NCBI RefSeq assembly: GCF_963920485.1
Contig: NZ_OY986431.1
Location: forward strand, 2,347,351 to 2,411,350
Length of the DNA: 64,000 bases
DNA from: Cyanobium usitatum str. Tous
Lineage (GTDB): Bacteria; Cyanobacteriota; Cyanobacteriia; PCC-6307; Cyanobiaceae
Reading direction: 5' to 3'
This document shows, one piece after another, positions 26,549-34,476 of the stretch. The position numbers and the translations under genes are program-made. Each line of letters starts with the position of its first letter. The first letter of the stretch is position 1. The notes below the pieces were generated by a model. It had not been told where the DNA came from. It saw only the letters and a list, made by a program, of their open reading frames with translations, and made no database searches.

Positions 26549-26569
26549 TGTTGGCGGTAGCGTTTAAGC

Positions 26570-26989
26570 ATGGTCGCCTCCGCTGCCGAGCGTTTCACGC
26601 CGCCCACCATCCCCTGGCGCCAGTCGCTGGCGCTGGAGCTTGCTCCTGAGCTGGGTCCGGGGTTGGATCCCCAGAGGTCTGGGGAAGCCTTGGCGCGTCT
26701 GTGCGCCGAACCCGATGTGCAGGCGGTGATCGCCTTTGGTTCCCGGGCCAGGGGTGAGGCGCGCCCCGACTCAGATCTGGATCTGGCGGTGATCGTGGGC
26801 CAGCCCCAGCTCACGCCGGCCGAGAAGATGGCCTGCTGGAAGCGCTTCAACCGAGCGCTGGGCCGGCAGGGAGTGCCTGTCGACCTGGTGGTGGCTGGCA
26901 GCGCTGATGCCGAGCGCCTGAGCGGCTCCCGTTGGCACGTGTTTGGCGATGTGGCCCGTGAGGGCCGGGTGCTGTATGTCGCCGGCTGA
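26570..26989 (+). CDS. MNT-type nucleotidyltransferase (antitoxin of HEPN/MNT pair)
   Basis: A 139-aa minimal nucleotidyltransferase with the signature FGSRARGEARPDSDLDLAV (GSxxRG...SDxDL, metal-binding acids) near residues 58-76. In HEPN/MNT modules this protein neutralises the HEPN RNase, often by adding AMP residues to it. The next gene encodes the HEPN partner with a 14-nt overlap. Its N-terminus (PPTIPWRQSLALELA) is longer than in the smallest family members. Confidence 0.88.
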   Translation: MVASAAERFTPPTIPWRQSLALELAPELGPGLDPQRSGEALARLCAEPDVQAVIAFGSRARGEARPDSDLDLAVIVGQPQLTPAEKMACWKRFNRALGRQGVPVDLVVAGSADAERLSGSRWHVFGDVAREGRVLYVAG

Positions 26990-27359
26990 AGACGCCTTGC
27001 TGCTCCTGGCGATTGTGCGCCGCCATCTGCGCAGCCTGGGGCTAACCCTTGACCCTGCCTATCCCGACGAAGACTGGGGCTTCACCGCCCAGCAGGCGGT
27101 GGAGAAACTGCTCAAAGCCTGGATTGTGCTGGCCGACCGGCGGCCACCCCGGGTCCATGACCTCGAAGATCTGTTCGCCCTGGCTGGTCAGCAGCTTGAT
27201 CCCCTGCTGCTTGAGCTGCAGGTGTTTGCGGTGGAGGCCCGCTATGAGCAGGGCCCATTTCCGTTGCCTGCGCCGCGGCAGGAGCTGCTGGCACTGGTCG
27301 AGGCGGAGCTGGAGCGGTGCGAGCGGATAGTGGCGGCGCTGGGCGAATCGGACGCCTGA
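26976..27359 (+). CDS. HEPN-domain protein (toxin of HEPN/MNT pair)
   Basis: A 127-aa all-helical HEPN protein from the ATG at 26976. FTAQQAVEKLLKAWIVLADRR followed by PRVHDLEDLFAL contains the Rx(4-6)H element associated with RNase activity. FAVEARYEQG is a typical later helix. The ORF overlaps the MNT gene by 14 nt, the standard toxin-antitoxin layout. A frame back to 26943 is open but lies inside the MNT gene. Convergent with mobA, 6 bp apart. Confidence 0.87.
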   Translation: MSPAEDALLLLAIVRRHLRSLGLTLDPAYPDEDWGFTAQQAVEKLLKAWIVLADRRPPRVHDLEDLFALAGQQLDPLLLELQVFAVEARYEQGPFPLPAPRQELLALVEAELERCERIVAALGESDA

Positions 27360-27365
27360 ATTGGC

Positions 27366-28043
27366 TTAGGCCAACTGACTTGGCCCGGGCCGGTTCACGT
27401 TGCGGATGGCACGGGGATCCAGCGGCACCGCCTGGCAGGGCAGCTCCACCAGCCAGCTCTGCAGGCGCCGTTCGCCCCGCTCCACCGCCGCGGCCAGGTG
27501 GGCCCGGATAGGGGCACTGCTCGGATAGAGGCCCAGCAGCGGTTGCAGCCGCTCGCCGTCGTGGGCAAGCCGGAGCCTGGTCGGGCTCCCTGTTGCTGCG
27601 TCCACCAACAGGGCTTGCAGGGCGGCCAGGCTGAGATCCGGCATGTCCACTGGGCAGAGCAGTAGCTGCTCGTTTGGGTGTTGCTGCATCAGCCGGTGCA
27701 GGGCCAGCAGCGGCCCCTCCCAGGGCGGCGGTTCGGCAATCAGCTCCAGGGCCACGTAGCGGGCTTTGAGCTCGGCCTGCAGCGCCTCGGAGCGCTCCAG
27801 GTGCGGCCCATGGCGGCTCAGCAGGGTGATCGGGGCGTCCAGCTGGGCCAGCAGTCGCAGCGTGCGCTCCAGCCAGCTGCCGCCCTCGGGGTGGCTCAGC
27901 AGCGCCTTGTCGCGGCCCATGCGCCGGCTCTCGCCACCGCTGAGCAGGCAGCAGCGCAGGGGGGCCTGGGGCCGGATCAGTTCCAATGGCGTGGAATCCA
28001 ATGGCGTGGAACAGCATCGGCTGATCTCGGTAGCGTCAACCAC
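27366..28043 (-). CDS. mobA: Molybdenum cofactor guanylyltransferase MobA
   Basis: Attaches GMP to molybdopterin to make the bis-MGD cofactor used by NarB. The N-terminal nucleotide-binding motif LLSGGESRRMGRDKALL is diagnostic; LLCPVDMPDLSLAALQAL carries the acidic metal site and DPRAIRNVNRP matches the family C-terminus. The start is uncertain: the GTG at 28043 adds about 30 residues containing a STPLDSTPLE duplication, while TTG codons just before RPQAPL would give the usual family length. It is divergent from nrtP. Confidence 0.9.
   Translation of the reverse strand: MVDATEISRCCSTPLDSTPLELIRPQAPLRCCLLSGGESRRMGRDKALLSHPEGGSWLERTLRLLAQLDAPITLLSRHGPHLERSEALQAELKARYVALELIAEPPPWEGPLLALHRLMQQHPNEQLLLCPVDMPDLSLAALQALLVDAATGSPTRLRLAHDGERLQPLLGLYPSSAPIRAHLAAAVERGERRLQSWLVELPCQAVPLDPRAIRNVNRPGPSQLA
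27982..28011. repeat. Perfect 15-bp tandem duplication near the mobA start
   Basis: TCCAATGGCGTGGAA occurs twice without a gap (27982-27996 and 27997-28011). It keeps the mobA frame and reads STPLD-STPLE on the minus strand. It may be a polymorphic repeat. Confidence 0.85.
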
Positions 28044-28150
28044 AGAAATGAATCAGACGCTCTGGTGTAGTTGCATCGCGGCTTGCATAAAGCGCCGCCC
28101 ATCAGGTCTGGCTCAGCGTTCTGAAGCTTCGATCATAATTCCACCTCGAC

Positions 28151-29716
28151 ATGCTCGGTGAACTCTGGTCTTTCCAGGGGAGATACAAGACGCTGCATCT
28201 CACCTGGTTTGCGTTCTTTCTTACTTTTGTTGTCTGGTTTAACCTGGCGCCGCTGGCGACCACCGTCAAGGCTGATCTGGGCCTCACGGTGCCCCAGATT
28301 CGCACCGTTGCAATCTGCAACGTGGCCCTCACCGTACCGGCCCGCATCCTGATTGGAATGCTGCTCGACAAGTACGGGCCCCGCCTCACCTACTCGGCGC
28401 TGCTGGTTTTTTCTGCTTTCCCCTGCCTGTTGTTCGCCTTCGCTCAGGATTTCAACCAGCTGGTGGTGGCCCGCCTGCTGCTTTCGATCGTGGGCGCCGG
28501 CTTTGTACTCGGCATTCGCATGGTGGCTGAATGGTTCCCGCCCAAGGAGATCGGCCTGGCTGAAGGCATCTACGGCGGCTGGGGCAACTTCGGTTCCGCT
28601 TTCTCGGCCCTCACCATGGTCACCCTGGCCGGCTGGCTCTCCTTCGGAGGTGGTTTCGCGGTCGATGGCGTGGTGCTCAACTGGCGCGGCGCCATTGCCC
28701 TCTCCGGCATCATCGCCGCCATCTACGGCGTCTTCTACTACCTCAACGTTGAAGACACCCCGCCTGGCCGCACCTACCAGCGCCCCGCCAGGACGGCTGG
28801 CCTGGAGGTGACCTCCATGCGGGACTTTTGGGGCCTGATCGGCATGAACGTGCCCTTCGGCGTGATCCTGGCCGTGCTGGCCTGGCGCCTTCAGAAGGTG
28901 AAGTTTCTCGATGACACCGGCTTTGCCATCGCCATCGTGCTGGTGCTGCTGTTCTTCGGGTTCCAGACCTGGGGCATCATCCGCACCAACAAGGAGTTGA
29001 TCGCCGGAACCAAGGTGTATCCCAAGGAGGATCGCTATGAGTTCAAGCAGGTGGCCATTCTCGAGCTCACCTACATCGTGAACTTCGGCTCGGAGCTGGC
29101 CGTGGTGTCCATGCTCCCCACCTTCTTCGAAACCACCTTTGACCTGCCTAAGGCCACAGCGGGAATCCTGGCCTCGGCTTTCGCGTTTGTGAACCTGGTG
29201 GCACGTCCCGGCGGCGGCCTGCTCTCGGACAAGCTCGGGTCGCGCAAGTCGACGATGGGCTTCCTCACGGTTGGTCTTGGTTTCGGCTATCTGCTGATGG
29301 GCATGATCAAGCCCGGAACGTTCGTTGGCTCCGCCGGCATCCTGCTGGCCCTGGTGATCACCATTCTGTGTTCCTTCTTTGTGCAGGCAGGGGAAGGATC
29401 CACCTTCGCCATGGTGCCGTTGGTGAAGCGTCGGGTCACAGGCCAGATTGCCGGCATGGTGGGCGCCTACGGCAACGTGGGTGCCGTGGCCTACCTCACC
29501 ATCTACAGCCTGCTGCCGCTGTGGTTGTCCGGTGCCGCCGATGCCGAACCCACCCCCGCCGTGGTGGCTGCCTCCAACAGTGCCTTCTTCCAGGTTCTGG
29601 GTGTGGCTGGTCTGATCGTTGGTTTCCTCTGCTACTTCATGCTGAAGGAGCCCAAGGGATCCTTCGATGAGCTCCACGAAGGAGAAACGGCTGTGGCTTC
29701 CCCGCCGCTGGTCTGA
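28151..29716 (+). CDS. nrtP: NrtP/NarK-type nitrate/nitrite permease (MFS)
   Basis: Twelve-helix MFS nitrate/nitrite transporter, 521 aa, the type used instead of ABC nitrate transport in marine and some freshwater picocyanobacteria. Visible features are RILIGMLLDKYGPRLTYS after segment 2, the first nitrate signature region GIYGGWGNFGSAFSALTM, the matching second one GMVGAYGNVGAVAYL, and RPGGGLLSDKLGSRKS. A long cytosolic loop lies between helices 6 and 7. It heads the nrtP-narB direction and is divergent from mobA across 107 bp. No full NtcA site was found in that gap. A strong terminator follows the stop. Confidence 0.95.
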   Translation: MLGELWSFQGRYKTLHLTWFAFFLTFVVWFNLAPLATTVKADLGLTVPQIRTVAICNVALTVPARILIGMLLDKYGPRLTYSALLVFSAFPCLLFAFAQDFNQLVVARLLLSIVGAGFVLGIRMVAEWFPPKEIGLAEGIYGGWGNFGSAFSALTMVTLAGWLSFGGGFAVDGVVLNWRGAIALSGIIAAIYGVFYYLNVEDTPPGRTYQRPARTAGLEVTSMRDFWGLIGMNVPFGVILAVLAWRLQKVKFLDDTGFAIAIVLVLLFFGFQTWGIIRTNKELIAGTKVYPKEDRYEFKQVAILELTYIVNFGSELAVVSMLPTFFETTFDLPKATAGILASAFAFVNLVARPGGGLLSDKLGSRKSTMGFLTVGLGFGYLLMGMIKPGTFVGSAGILLALVITILCSFFVQAGEGSTFAMVPLVKRRVTGQIAGMVGAYGNVGAVAYLTIYSLLPLWLSGAADAEPTPAVVAASNSAFFQVLGVAGLIVGFLCYFMLKEPKGSFDELHEGETAVASPPLV

Positions 29717-29743
29717 TCCGGGTCCTCAACCGCATCGCTGATG

Positions 29744-29773
29744 AGGGGCAGGCCCTGGGTCGGCCCCTTTTTT
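29744..29773 (+). terminator. Intrinsic terminator after nrtP
   Basis: AGGGGC (29744-29749) pairs with GCCCCT (29763-29768) across a 13-nt loop, and a run of six T follows (29768-29773). It lies 22 bp upstream of the narB start, so narB would depend on read-through or its own promoter. Confidence 0.75.
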
Positions 29774-29795
29774 GTCCGCCTGTTCTCTGAGCTCC

Positions 29796-32003
29796 ATGGC
29801 TGCTTCCCCACCAGGCTCGGTGCGCTCCCAGTGCCCCTACTGCGGCGTGGGCTGTGGCCTGGAGTTGCTTCCCCCTGCTGCCAAAAATCAGCCCACCCGG
29901 CGCGACGCCGACGGCCTTCCCCTCTGGGGCACCCGGGGGGATCGGCGCCATCCCTCCAGCCTTGGGCAGGTGTGCATCAAGGGGGCCACGGTGTGCGACA
30001 CCCTGCGCCACGGACGGCTCAGCCAGCCGCTGGCTCGCGCCAGCCTGGATGAGCCCTTCCAGCCGATCAGCTGGGATCAGGCCATCGATCGCATCGTGGC
30101 CAGGATCCGCAGCTCCCTGGCCAGCAAGGGCCCCGGTGCGATCGCCATGTATGGCTCCGGCCAGTTTCACATCGAGGACTACTACGTCGCCCAGAAGTTG
30201 CTCAAGGGGGCGATCGGCACCAACAACTTCGATGCCAACTCGCGCCTGTGCATGAGTTCGGCAGTGGCGGGCTATGCCCGCAGCCTCGGCTCCGATGGCC
30301 CCCCCTGCTGCTACGAGGATCTCGACCACTGCGCCGTGGCCTTCCTGATCGGCACCAACACGGCGGAGTGCCATCCGGTGCTGTTTCAGCGGCTGCTGAA
30401 GCGCAAACGGCGCCAGCCCGGCAGCGTCACGATCGTAGTGGTGGATCCCAGGCAGACGGCCACCAGCGACGCGGCCGACCTGCACCTGGCGATTCGCCCC
30501 GGCACCGACCTGGTGCTGATGCACGGCCTGGCCTATCTGATGGTGCAGGCGCTCACGATCGACGTGGAGTTCATCGAGGAGTCCACCGAAGGTTTCGCCG
30601 CCTATGCCGAACTCCAGCAGGCCTGGACCCCCGAGCGGGTCAGCCGGCTGTGCGGCATCCCTGAGGCGGCCCTGCGGCAGCTGGCCCAGCTCTGGGGCCA
30701 GGCCCCCAGCGTGCTCAGCCTCTGGTCGATGGGCCTCAACCAGAGCGTGGAGGGCACCGCCAAGGTGGCGGGCCTGATCAACCTGCACCTGCTCACCGGC
30801 CAGATCGGCAAGGTGGGAGCGGGGCCCTTCTCCCTCACCGGCCAGCCCAATGCCATGGGCGGCCGCGAAGCCGGTGGGCTGGCCCACCTGCTGCCGGGCT
30901 ATCGCACGGTGGTGGATCCCTCCCACCGGGCCGTGGTGGAGGCGGCCTGGCGGTTCGAGGCCGGCGCGATCGATCCCGCGCCTGGCCTCGACGCCTGGCG
31001 GCAGGTGGAGGCGATGGAATCCGGTGCCCTTGATCTCTGGTGGGTGGCCGCCACCAATCCCCTGGTGAGCATGCCGAACCTGGAGCGGGTCAAGGCCGCC
31101 GTGAGCCGCTGCCCGTTGGTGGTGCTCAGTGATGCCTATGCCGACACCGAGACCGCCCAGTACGCCCACCTGCTGCTGCCTGCGGCCCAGTGGAGTGAAA
31201 AGCCCGGGGTGATGGTGAATTCAGAGCGGCGGGTCACCCTGTGTCCGGCCTTTCGGCCGCCCCCCGGCGAGGCCCGCCCCGACTGGCAGGTGTTCGCGGA
31301 GGTGGGCCGCAGGCTGGGCTTCGTTGAGTCCTTCAGCTACGGCTCCGCGGCGGAGGTCTACGCCGAGCTGACCGCCCTCACCGCCGGTCGGCTCTGCGAT
31401 CACTCCGGTCTCAGCCATGCCCTGCTGGCCAGCGAGGGTCCCCAGCAGTGGCCCTTCCCCTGCGGCTCAGCTCCCAGCCAAGAGCCCCGGCGCCTGTACA
31501 CCGACCACCACTTCCCTACCGCCAGTGGTCGGGCCCGCTTCATCGCCGAGCAGCCCATGGGCCTGGCGGAGCCTCCCAGCGACGGGTATCCACTGGTGCT
31601 CACGGTGGGCCGTTACTTGGGCCAGTGGCACACCATGACGCGCACCGCCAAGGTGCCTCGCCTCAACGCCCTGCATCCTGAGCCCTTGCTCGAGATTCAC
31701 CCCGAGGATGCCGGCCCCCTCGGCCTGGAGGATGGCTCCATGGCCGAGATCCGCTCCCTGCGTGGCACGATCACGGCCCGGGCGACGGTGACCGAGCGCA
31801 TCCGACCGGGCACCGTGTTTCTGCCGATGCACTGGGGCTTCATGCAGGAGCAGGCCTGTGAGGCCAACGCCCTGCTGCACGAGCAGGCCTGCCCGATCTC
31901 CAGGCAGCCCGAACTCAAGGCCGCCGCCGTGGCCGTCGCCAGGGTTCAGGAGGTGGCCCCGGTCGGGGCAAACAGCTCCACCAGCGCCGCTGGCAGGTTG
32001 TGA
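29796..32003 (+). CDS. narB: Ferredoxin-nitrate reductase NarB
   Basis: Reduces nitrate to nitrite with ferredoxin electrons, using one 4Fe-4S cluster and bis-MGD. The protein is 735 aa from the ATG at 29796 (the frame also opens at a TTG at 29772). The N-terminal cluster motif is CPYCGVGCGLE with the fourth Cys in GQVCIKGATVCD. Molybdopterin-binding segments include FDANSRLCMSSAVAG (Mo-ligand Cys), IGTNTAECHPV, GPFSLTGQPNAMGGRE and, near the C-terminus, PMHWGFMQEQACEANAL. There is no Tat signal, so it is cytosolic as expected. Its 3' end overlaps the convergent narM by 58 nt. Confidence 0.96.
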   Translation: MAASPPGSVRSQCPYCGVGCGLELLPPAAKNQPTRRDADGLPLWGTRGDRRHPSSLGQVCIKGATVCDTLRHGRLSQPLARASLDEPFQPISWDQAIDRIVARIRSSLASKGPGAIAMYGSGQFHIEDYYVAQKLLKGAIGTNNFDANSRLCMSSAVAGYARSLGSDGPPCCYEDLDHCAVAFLIGTNTAECHPVLFQRLLKRKRRQPGSVTIVVVDPRQTATSDAADLHLAIRPGTDLVLMHGLAYLMVQALTIDVEFIEESTEGFAAYAELQQAWTPERVSRLCGIPEAALRQLAQLWGQAPSVLSLWSMGLNQSVEGTAKVAGLINLHLLTGQIGKVGAGPFSLTGQPNAMGGREAGGLAHLLPGYRTVVDPSHRAVVEAAWRFEAGAIDPAPGLDAWRQVEAMESGALDLWWVAATNPLVSMPNLERVKAAVSRCPLVVLSDAYADTETAQYAHLLLPAAQWSEKPGVMVNSERRVTLCPAFRPPPGEARPDWQVFAEVGRRLGFVESFSYGSAAEVYAELTALTAGRLCDHSGLSHALLASEGPQQWPFPCGSAPSQEPRRLYTDHHFPTASGRARFIAEQPMGLAEPPSDGYPLVLTVGRYLGQWHTMTRTAKVPRLNALHPEPLLEIHPEDAGPLGLEDGSMAEIRSLRGTITARATVTERIRPGTVFLPMHWGFMQEQACEANALLHEQACPISRQPELKAAAVAVARVQEVAPVGANSSTSAAGRL

Positions 32004-32434
32004 TGGTCGTGGCCGGGGCGGGCCAGCTTGCAGAGAGCAAACCGCTCCAGCTCCGAGAGACCATTCCACTGGTCAGGCCCCAGCCCATAGCCCAGCTCTG
32101 CGGCTGAGCTGCTCACCTCAGCGGGGGGCTCTCCAGGGTGTTGCCAGGGGGCTTCGCGGGGGATGGGCAGGGAGGTGACCCCGCCGTCCGCCATGGCCGC
32201 CGTGCTCTGGCGCAGCTCGGCCGCCAGGGCCGCCAGGTCGTCGGGGCCGTCACGCCAGAGCACGAGCTGATCCCGCTGGCTTTCCGTGAGGGCCAGCCAG
32301 TGGTTGAGCCGCAGTTTCACACCGCAGAGATCGAGCTTGCGGCGTAGGCAGAGGGGAATGCAGCGCCAGTTCCCGACGAAGTCGCGCTCGAAGCCGAAGC
32401 AGTGGGAGCAAGGATGGGAGCCTTCAGGAAGCAT
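31946..32434 (-). CDS. narM: Nitrate reductase associated protein NarM
   Basis: Small cyanobacterial protein needed for active NarB in some strains. It is 162 aa and has the family signature FERDFVGNWRCIPLCLRRKLD, CGVKLRLNHWLAL, and the C-terminal WNGLSELERFALCKLARPGHDH. An additional CSHC pair (HPCSHCFGFE) lies near the N-terminus and could bind metal. The start at 32434 overlaps cnaT by 11 nt, so cnaT-narM form one unit. Its last 58 nt overlap the end of narB on the opposite strand. Confidence 0.9.
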   Translation of the reverse strand: MLPEGSHPCSHCFGFERDFVGNWRCIPLCLRRKLDLCGVKLRLNHWLALTESQRDQLVLWRDGPDDLAALAAELRQSTAAMADGGVTSLPIPREAPWQHPGEPPAEVSSSAAELGYGLGPDQWNGLSELERFALCKLARPGHDHHNLPAALVELFAPTGATS

Positions 32435-33542
32435 CGTGTCTCCACTGGATCAGGGCACGCAGCTGATCCAGCAGCGCTCCGCTCTGGACCAGATCTGTGG
32501 CGCGGGCCACGCCTGCAGCCAGATCCTGGCAGACACCGCCATACCAGAGATAGGCCCCGGCATTCCAGATCAGGGCGGTGGCCAGGGGCCCCTGGCCACC
32601 CAGAGCGGCCAGGGCCTGCTCGCGCCAGGTCTCTAGATTCTGCCAGAGGGCATCGTGGTCGTAACAGCCGTGGTCGCGCGGGTGAAGGATCAGGCGCTCC
32701 CCATCACCTCCCTGGGCCCGGGCCGTGATGCAGGCGCGGCTGATCGGCAGGTCGGTGCTGCCCTCGAGGCCTTTCACCGTGATGGCCATCGCCTCGCCGG
32801 CCAGTTCCAGGGCCTTCCAGGCCCGGCTTTCGGTGGGGGGATGCACGAAGCCGCTCACCAGCAGGTGGGGGCCCTGATGGGCGGTCCAGAGCAATTCGAG
32901 GCTGGCCACGGGGGGGCGCTTGCCCAGGTCGTCGCGGATCGGCGTGAGGCTCTCCGCCAGCGGGAAGTGGTCCGGTTGGTGCACCAGGGCCAGGCGGTGC
33001 TGCGTCAGCCCTGCCTGCACCGTGGTCAGGTCCAGCCCCTGCAGCTCCAGCCCCAGGGCGGCGAACAGCTCGATGGCCGGCACGCCATATTTCACCGGCA
33101 TGCGCCCCCCCCCCTGCAGTACCACGGGCAGCCCGGCCGCACTCAGGGCCAGGGCGGTGAGCGGGTAAATGGGGGCCGTGCGGGTGCGGCCGTCAAAGGG
33201 CATGCTGAAGCAGAGGGCAGGCTCGGCGCTGTGCAGGCTCGGCCCCAGGCGCCGGTAGACATCCAGCATTCCGGCCAATTCCTGGGGCTCGGGCCGACGG
33301 ATCCGATGGGCGATCAGAAAGGCGCCGATCTGGGCCGGCGTGGCCTCTTCGTTCAGCATCAGTTCCATCGCATGGCCGGCCTCCTCCCGGCTCAGCCCCC
33401 GGCTGGTGTGCTCGCCACTGCCCACCTTCTGCAGATAGTGCTTGAAACGCTCCCGGCCAGACAGAAGCTCGGCAGCAGGGGCATGGCCGTTCAGTCCGGT
33501 CTCAGGCGAGGCGTTGGGCAGGGTGCCGGTAGGGAGCGCCAT
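32424..33542 (-). CDS. cnaT: CnaT-type anthranilate phosphoribosyltransferase-like protein
   Basis: A 372-aa TrpD-fold protein of the group known from Anabaena as CnaT, required for nitrate assimilation by an unknown mechanism. The N-terminal helical domain shows TSRGLSREEAGHAMELMLNE and AFLIAHRIRRPEPQELAG, close to TrpD. At the PRPP site, where TrpD has GTGGD and KHGNR, this protein has PFDGRTRTAPIYPL and LQGGGRMPVKYGVPA, so phosphoribosyl transfer is doubtful. KGLEGSTDLPISR is conserved near the C-terminus. It is followed by narM with an 11-nt overlap. Direction is opposite to narB and nirA. Confidence 0.88.
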   Translation of the reverse strand: MALPTGTLPNASPETGLNGHAPAAELLSGRERFKHYLQKVGSGEHTSRGLSREEAGHAMELMLNEEATPAQIGAFLIAHRIRRPEPQELAGMLDVYRRLGPSLHSAEPALCFSMPFDGRTRTAPIYPLTALALSAAGLPVVLQGGGRMPVKYGVPAIELFAALGLELQGLDLTTVQAGLTQHRLALVHQPDHFPLAESLTPIRDDLGKRPPVASLELLWTAHQGPHLLVSGFVHPPTESRAWKALELAGEAMAITVKGLEGSTDLPISRACITARAQGGDGERLILHPRDHGCYDHDALWQNLETWREQALAALGGQGPLATALIWNAGAYLWYGGVCQDLAAGVARATDLVQSGALLDQLRALIQWRHDAS

Positions 33543-33989
33543 CTAGGGCTGAGGGGAGGGGGCAGCGTGGGCCGCACGAACTGCATGGTCGAGAACTCCA
33601 TGCTGTCACCAGTGATCGTCCAGCGTGCGCCCCACCGAACAAAGGCCAGAACGGAAAAGAAGTATCAACCGACACGGAAGACATCCTGAAGATTGGCGCC
33701 GGAACCAGGCGGCTTCGGTTCGGTACCAACCGCTGCATCCCGATGGCCCCCTGGCTGGAGACAGTCGATCCTGAGACCTGGGTGCGCCGATGCGATTTGC
33801 TGCCTGCTGCGGGCTTCTGCTCGGATGCCTGCATGGTCTGGTGAGCCTTGAGCTGCGGCCCAACAGCGTCGTTGAGGCGCCTGGATCAGCTCTGGTGGGG
33901 GCCTGGAGCCCTGCCCCCCCAGCCGGCGCCCGCTTCTGAATCCCCTCATCCAGCTTCGATACTGGAGTTTGTTCTTCGGCAGCTCCGCC
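33543..33989. other. Intergenic region upstream of cnaT
   Basis: About 450 bp between divergent cnaT and the small membrane protein gene. Open frames on the minus strand (for example 33606-34088) show no family similarity and are probably chance. Promoters for both flanking genes should lie here, but I found no GTA-N8-TAC site and no RNA fold I could defend. Confidence 0.4.
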
Positions 33990-34196
33990 ATGGCCACTCC
34001 GCTGCAGACCACCCGTAGCGCCAGCTCCCCCCTCGGCGTCGCCCTCGCCTTCGTCGGCATGTTTGTGGTGGGGTCCCTGGGAGTTCAACTGCTGGCCGGT
34101 CTGCTACGCGACGCGGCGCCTGCCGCTTCCGCCGGGCGAGCCGCCTCGGTGGTGGCCCATCCCGCCACCCTCTGGAGTGCCCTGGGGGAGCGCTGA
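33990..34196 (+). CDS. Small single-span membrane protein, unknown
   Basis: A 68-aa protein with one hydrophobic helix (LGVALAFVGMFVVGSLGVQLLAGLL, about residues 16-40) between a Ser/Thr-rich N-terminus and an Ala-rich tail. The ATG at 33990 gives the natural start; the frame extends to 33969. It lies 280 bp upstream of nirA on the same strand. Coding is supported by codon pattern and the membrane segment only. Confidence 0.55.
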   Translation: MATPLQTTRSASSPLGVALAFVGMFVVGSLGVQLLAGLLRDAAPAASAGRAASVVAHPATLWSALGER

Positions 34197-34476
34197 AGCC
34201 AGCCAGGTCAGGGATAACAGATCCGTAACGACCACGACACCCGGTCCTGCCCCGCGCCTGCAAGATCAGTGAAGGTCTGTGATTGCAGATCCCAGCTCAT
34301 CTCGAAGGGGAGCCGCAGCGCCATGGCGCTGCCCTCCCATTCCGGACAACGCATCCCTCATTGGCGTTCACCGGCTCCATCCCCTCCCGATCCCGGGGCT
34401 GAGCTTGGTGGTGCCATGGGGTCACGTTCACGGCCGCGTTGTCTGGGCGTGTACTAGCGCGCCGTGTACCTTTTCC
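34197..34476 (+). promoter_or_regulatory. Long leader upstream of nirA with degenerate NtcA-like promoter
   Basis: 280 bp without a recognisable gene. At 34225-34238 GTA-N8-GAC resembles an NtcA site with one mismatch, and 22 nt later CAAGAT resembles TAN3T with one mismatch. This is the same geometry as the perfect urtA promoter, so weak NtcA control is plausible. A small hairpin AACGC...GCGTT and two GTGTAC direct repeats (near 34449 and 34464) lie further down. An open frame through the leader has no NirA similarity. Confidence 0.35.

Noticed and set aside
28044-28150. NtcA site before nrtP
   Set aside because: Only a GTA half-site (GTA-N8-GCG) is present, with no correctly placed TAN3T box.
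28133-29677. 514-aa open frame on the minus strand opposite nrtP
   Set aside because: It is a GC-driven shadow of nrtP: low-complexity His/Gly/Gln-rich translation and no domain, while the plus strand encodes a full NrtP.
29637-31169. 510-aa open frame on the minus strand opposite narB
   Set aside because: Shadow of narB with His/Gly-rich content and no motif.
33606-34088. Minus-strand open frames between cnaT and nirA
   Set aside because: Arg/Pro/Gly-rich chance frames without a plausible start or domain.
34300-34470. Possible glutamine (glnA-type) riboswitch before nirA, prompted by two CGTTCAC elements
   Set aside because: The matching GAACG strand and the conserved internal sequence of the motif were not found.
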